Shown here: one piece after another, positions 61,273 to 64,000 of the stretch
How the letters are laid out: each line of letters opens with the position of its first letter
Numbering within the stretch: position 1 is the first letter of the stretch
From: UBA2357 sp041916775
GTDB taxonomy: Bacteria > Pseudomonadota > Gammaproteobacteria > Burkholderiales > Rhodocyclaceae
Direction: 5' to 3'
Assembly: GCA_041916775.1 (NCBI GenBank)
Contig: JAYRYZ010000019.1
Span: 42,216-106,215, forward strand
Length of the DNA: 64,000 nucleotides
Position numbers and translations under genes: made by a program
The notes under the pieces: generated by a model
Told to the model about the DNA's origin: nothing
The model's database searches: none
What the model saw: the letters and a program-made list of their open reading frames with translations, nothing else

Positions 61273-62361
61273 TCAACCGCCGGCGTCGGCGCGCAGGATG
61301 GCGGCGGGGATGCGCTCCAGCGGCAACACCTCGTCCACCGCGCCGAGCTTGATCGCCTCCTTGGGCATGCCGAACACCACACAGGTCGATTCGTCCTCGG
61401 CGATGGTGTAGGCGCCGGCCTCGTGCATCTCCTTCAGGCCGCGCGCGCCATCGTCGCCCATGCCGGTCATGATGATGCCGAGCGCGTTCTTGCCGGCGAA
61501 CTTCGCGCACGAACGGAACAGCACATCCACCGACGGCCGGTGGCGGTTCACCAGCGGGCCATCGACGACCTCGACGCGATACTGTGCGCCGCTGCGTGCC
61601 ACCATCATGTGCTTGCCACCCGGCGCGATGAGCGCCACGCCGGGCATCACCCGGTCGCCGTCCTGCGCCTCGCGCACGGTGATCTTGCTCAGACCGTTGA
61701 GGCGCTCGGCGAACATCGCGGTGAACTTCTCGGGCATGTGCTGCACGATGACGATGCCGGGGCACACCGCGGGCAGCTGGGTGAGCACCGCCTCCAGCGC
61801 CTGGGTGCCGCCCGTCGAGGTGCCGATCGCGACGAAGCGGTCGGTGGTGCGCACCATGCCCGCGCCCTTGCCGAGCCCGGCGCTGCTGCTGATCACCGCA
61901 TCGGCGGAGAGCCGCGGTGGCGGCACCGGCGGCATGCGCGGCGCGAGCCGCCGGGTGTTCGCGCGGGCGGCGGACTTCACCGCCTGCACCACGTCGTTGG
62001 CGCTGTCCTCGAGAAACTGCTTGAGCCCCATCGTAGGCTTGGTGATGATGGATACCGCACCCGCCTCGAGCGCGCTCATCGCCGCCTGCCCGCCCCGCTC
62101 GGCGAGCGAGGAGCAGATCACCACCGGCGTGGGCCGCTCGGCCATGATCTTCTTCAGGAAGGTGAGGCCGTCCATGCGCGGCATCTCGATGTCCACGACG
62201 AGCACGTCCGGCCACGCCGTCTGCATGCGCGCGAGCGCGAACACCGGGTCCGATACCGCGGCGATGACCTCGATCCCGGGATCGCGCTCCAATGTCTGGC
62301 GCACGACCTGGCGGACCACCGCCGAGTCGTCGACGATCATGACCTTGATGCGCTCGCTCAT
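61273..62361 (-). CDS. cheB: Chemotaxis protein-glutamate methylesterase CheB
   Basis: 362 residues. REC domain (about 5-120) with Asp57 (LVVDIEMPRMDG) and methylesterase domain (about 175-360) with Ser182 (AIGTSTGG), His208 (VQHMPE) and Asp304 (MGDDG). Removes methyl groups and deamidates receptors. Last gene of the che block in the window, 7 nt after cheR. Confidence 0.96.
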   Translation of the reverse strand: MSERIKVMIVDDSAVVRQVVRQTLERDPGIEVIAAVSDPVFALARMQTAWPDVLVVDIEMPRMDGLTFLKKIMAERPTPVVICSSLAERGGQAAMSALEAGAVSIITKPTMGLKQFLEDSANDVVQAVKSAARANTRRLAPRMPPVPPPRLSADAVISSSAGLGKGAGMVRTTDRFVAIGTSTGGTQALEAVLTQLPAVCPGIVIVQHMPEKFTAMFAERLNGLSKITVREAQDGDRVMPGVALIAPGGKHMMVARSGAQYRVEVVDGPLVNRHRPSVDVLFRSCAKFAGKNALGIIMTGMGDDGARGLKEMHEAGAYTIAEDESTCVVFGMPKEAIKLGAVDEVLPLERIPAAILRADAGG

Positions 62362-62368
62362 CGCCCGC

Positions 62369-63190
62369 TCACTGCTTGAACTCGGGGCGGCAGTAGATCG
62401 TCGGCCGCAGGGCCACCACGTCGTCGGTGATCCGGTTCAGGGTCTCGGAGTGCCCGATCACGAAGTAACCATCGGCACGCAGGTGCGGCAGCATGTTGGC
62501 GACGACCTTGGCCTTGGTTTCGTTGTCGAAATAAATCATCACGTTGCGCAGGAAGATCACGTCGAACATGCCGAGGTCGCGGGCATTTCCCGGCGCGATC
62601 AGGTTGTACTGGCGGAACGAAACCCGCTCACGCAGCGAGGAGGCGATGAGCAGCGTCCCCGCCTGCTCGCGCACCCCTTTCAGGCAATACTTCTTCAGCA
62701 AGGGCTGCGGAATGCCGCCCGCACGTTCCATCGGATAGTGGCCGATCTCGGCGCGCTTCAACACCGTCATGCTGATGTCGGTGGCGACGATCTCCCACTG
62801 TGCATGCTGGCCGAGTGTCTCGGCGAGCACCATGGCCATGGTATACGGCTCCTCGCCGGAGGAACAGGCCCCGCTCCACACGCGGAACAGGCGGCCGCGG
62901 CGGGACGCGGCGAGGTCTCGAAGGAAGTCGAAGTGTGCGGATTCGCGGAAGAAGTAGGTCTCGTTGGTGGTCAGGAGATCGACCATCAACTGCAGCTCCT
63001 GCGGATTCTCGCCGCTCGCGAGCATCTTGTAATAGTCGCCGAAGCGGGCGAGCCCGTAATGGCGCAGGCGCTTGCCGAGCCGGCCGACCAGCAGCACCTT
63101 CTTGGAGTCCGCCATGCTGATGCCGGCGAGCTTGTAGATGAGCTTCTGGAACAGCGCGAATTCCTGCTGGGTGATCTCTAGATTTTCCAT
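62369..63190 (-). CDS. cheR: Chemotaxis protein methyltransferase CheR
   Basis: 273 residues. Methylates receptor glutamates with SAM. N-terminal helical domain (about 1-75, including NETYFFRE at 95-102) and SAM-binding domain with WSGACSSGEEPYTMAM and FLRNVMIYFDNE; the C-terminal half ends in VIGHSETLNRI. There is no TPR or pentapeptide-binding extension. Confidence 0.96.
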   Translation of the reverse strand: MENLEITQQEFALFQKLIYKLAGISMADSKKVLLVGRLGKRLRHYGLARFGDYYKMLASGENPQELQLMVDLLTTNETYFFRESAHFDFLRDLAASRRGRLFRVWSGACSSGEEPYTMAMVLAETLGQHAQWEIVATDISMTVLKRAEIGHYPMERAGGIPQPLLKKYCLKGVREQAGTLLIASSLRERVSFRQYNLIAPGNARDLGMFDVIFLRNVMIYFDNETKAKVVANMLPHLRADGYFVIGHSETLNRITDDVVALRPTIYCRPEFKQ

Positions 63191-63214
63191 TCAGCCCCCA
63201 CGTTGTCGGCCGGC

Positions 63215-63805
63215 TCAGAACAGCTCGACGTTGCTCTTCGGCGGCTTGCGCAGCAGGGACTCGGCATACACCGCCTCCTCGCGCGCGATCTCCTGCGCGG
63301 TGGCGAGCGAGGTCGGCATGCGGCGGCAGTAGGCGTCGCCGTTGGCGGGCACGAAGAGGATCTTGCGCGACCACGGGCCGAGGAAGTCCGAGGCCACCAG
63401 CGGCACCTTCTCGCGCTCCAGCCATTCGCGCGCGAACTCGGCATTGCGCGTACCGATGCCGGTGGCGGCGAGACTGCTGATGATGGTGCCGGCGCCGAAG
63501 GCCTTGGCGCGGATGCGTGCGCGCTGCGCGCCGCGGCCGAGCAGGCCGTTCATCAGCACCTCCATCGCGAAGTCACCGGAGAGCACGCTGTCCACATCGT
63601 CGTGCGAACCGCGCTTCATGCTCGGCAGCATGAAGTGGTTCATGCCGCCGAGTTGAGCGACCGGATCGAACAGGCACACCGCGACGCACGACCCGAGCAG
63701 CGTGCACATCGGCTGCTCCCTGTCCACCAGCCAGCCGCCGGGCGGGATGTTGCTGGACATGCGCTCGATCTCGCGCGCGGGAATCGCCGACCAGTCGGTT
63801 GCCAC
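63215..63805 (-). CDS. cheD: Chemoreceptor glutamine deamidase CheD
   Basis: About 196 residues. Deamidates receptor glutamines. The catalytic Cys is in TLLGSCVAVCLFD and the His in GGMNHFMLP; a Thr lies in GAGTIIS near residue 115. GTG at 63805 has AAGG five nt upstream and begins 7 nt after the stop of the preceding receptor; the ATG at 63838 would overlap that receptor and lacks a ribosome site. Confidence 0.93.
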   Translation of the reverse strand: MATDWSAIPAREIERMSSNIPPGGWLVDREQPMCTLLGSCVAVCLFDPVAQLGGMNHFMLPSMKRGSHDDVDSVLSGDFAMEVLMNGLLGRGAQRARIRAKAFGAGTIISSLAATGIGTRNAEFAREWLEREKVPLVASDFLGPWSRKILFVPANGDAYCRRMPTSLATAQEIAREEAVYAESLLRKPPKSNVELF

Positions 63806-63812
63806 GTTGACC

Positions 63813-64000
63813 TTACCTTGTTCGCTGCATGGCAGCATTGTCCGCCAGAGTGAAGAACTCCATCAACTGCTGCAGCTGCCCGGCCTGGCCGCCCAGCTCC
63901 TCTGCGGTGGCCGCCAGCTCTTCCGAGGCCGACGCGTTCTGCTGCGTCGCCTTGTTGAGCTGACCCATCGCGTTGTTGATCTGCACCACCCCCTGGCTCT
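63813..64000 (-). CDS. Methyl-accepting chemotaxis protein, C-terminal fragment
   Basis: Only the last 62 codons of a chemoreceptor are present; the 5' part lies past the right edge. The helical segment with NASASEELAATAEELGGQA is typical of the methylated helix at the end of the signalling domain. No NWETF-type pentapeptide ends the protein. It precedes cheD-cheR-cheB on the same strand, so these enzymes probably act on this receptor among others. Confidence 0.9.
   Translation of the reverse strand, partial: SQGVVQINNAMGQLNKATQQNASASEELAATAEELGGQAGQLQQLMEFFTLADNAAMQRTR

Noticed and set aside
1..64000. Search for tRNA, rRNA, CRISPR, IS or prophage signatures
   Set aside because: No cloverleaf-like gaps, direct-repeat arrays, transposase motifs or integrase genes were seen; all longer gaps are below 300 bp and flanked by housekeeping genes.

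Overview
The window looks like a chromosomal segment of a high-GC betaproteobacterium, most likely in the Rhodocyclales (Azoarcus/Thauera/Zoogloea-like). This is inferred from gene order and content: pilMNOPQ-aroK-aroB-dgt divergent from a class A PBP, a cysI-DUF934-cysH-cysD-cysN cluster, ybgC-tolQRAB-pal-cpoB followed by queE-queC, and a PEP-CTERM/PrsT pair. I see no rRNA, tRNA, CRISPR array, insertion sequence or prophage. Coding density is very high, many neighbours overlap by 1-14 nt, and no stretch above 300 bases lacks a gene.

Layout. 1-1.8 kb: 5' part of gltB (minus). 2.1-9.9 kb: one tight minus-strand operon pilMNOPQ-aroK-aroB-dgt (type IV pilus assembly, shikimate pathway, dNTPase). 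10-16.2 kb: ponA (PBP1A), cyaY, lptM-lysA, a small unknown gene and dacB (PBP4). 16.2-20.3 kb: ubiD, then a PAS-protein/chemoreceptor pair resembling a two-protein energy-taxis receptor, then a pterin-dehydratase-like gene. 20.3-25.7 kb: Nudix, crotonase-fold and thioesterase genes, a bacteriohemerythrin with an FNR-type box, a LysE/RhtB exporter and an Atm1-type ABC exporter. 25.7-29.4 kb: a PEP-CTERM surface protein and the TPR protein PrsT, each preceded by a sigma-54-like promoter. 29.7-31.6 kb: amino-acid binding protein overlapping an asparaginase. 31.5-38 kb: cysB divergent from cysI-DUF934-cysH-cysDN; the CysH cysteine pattern is that of an APS reductase and no APS kinase is present, so assimilation should run sulfate-APS-sulfite-sulfide. 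38.3-44.6 kb: a nitronate-monooxygenase-like protein with a Cys-rich tail, a degenerate GGDEF-like membrane protein, an AEC transporter, hslVU, and a tandem STAS-repeat protein. 44.7-49.9 kb: ybgC-tolQRAB-pal-cpoB. 49.9-54.5 kb: queE-queC, a YeeE/YedE sulfur transporter, another ABC exporter. 54.6-60.5 kb: a signalling module made of an NCS1-permease/histidine-kinase/receiver fusion, a REC-LuxR regulator and a dual-HD (HD-GYP) protein. 60.6-64 kb: an Uma2-type nuclease gene and cheB, cheR, cheD and the end of a chemoreceptor.

The most interesting items are the 1164-residue NCS1-transporter/sensor-kinase fusion with a Cys-rich linker and its two downstream partners; the PAS + CZB-chemoreceptor pair with a FliA-like promoter; the sigma-54-like promoters of the PEP-CTERM/PrsT locus; and an FNR-type box centred about 41.5 bp upstream of the predicted start of the hemerythrin transcript. 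All calls come from reading the sequence; no database search was possible.
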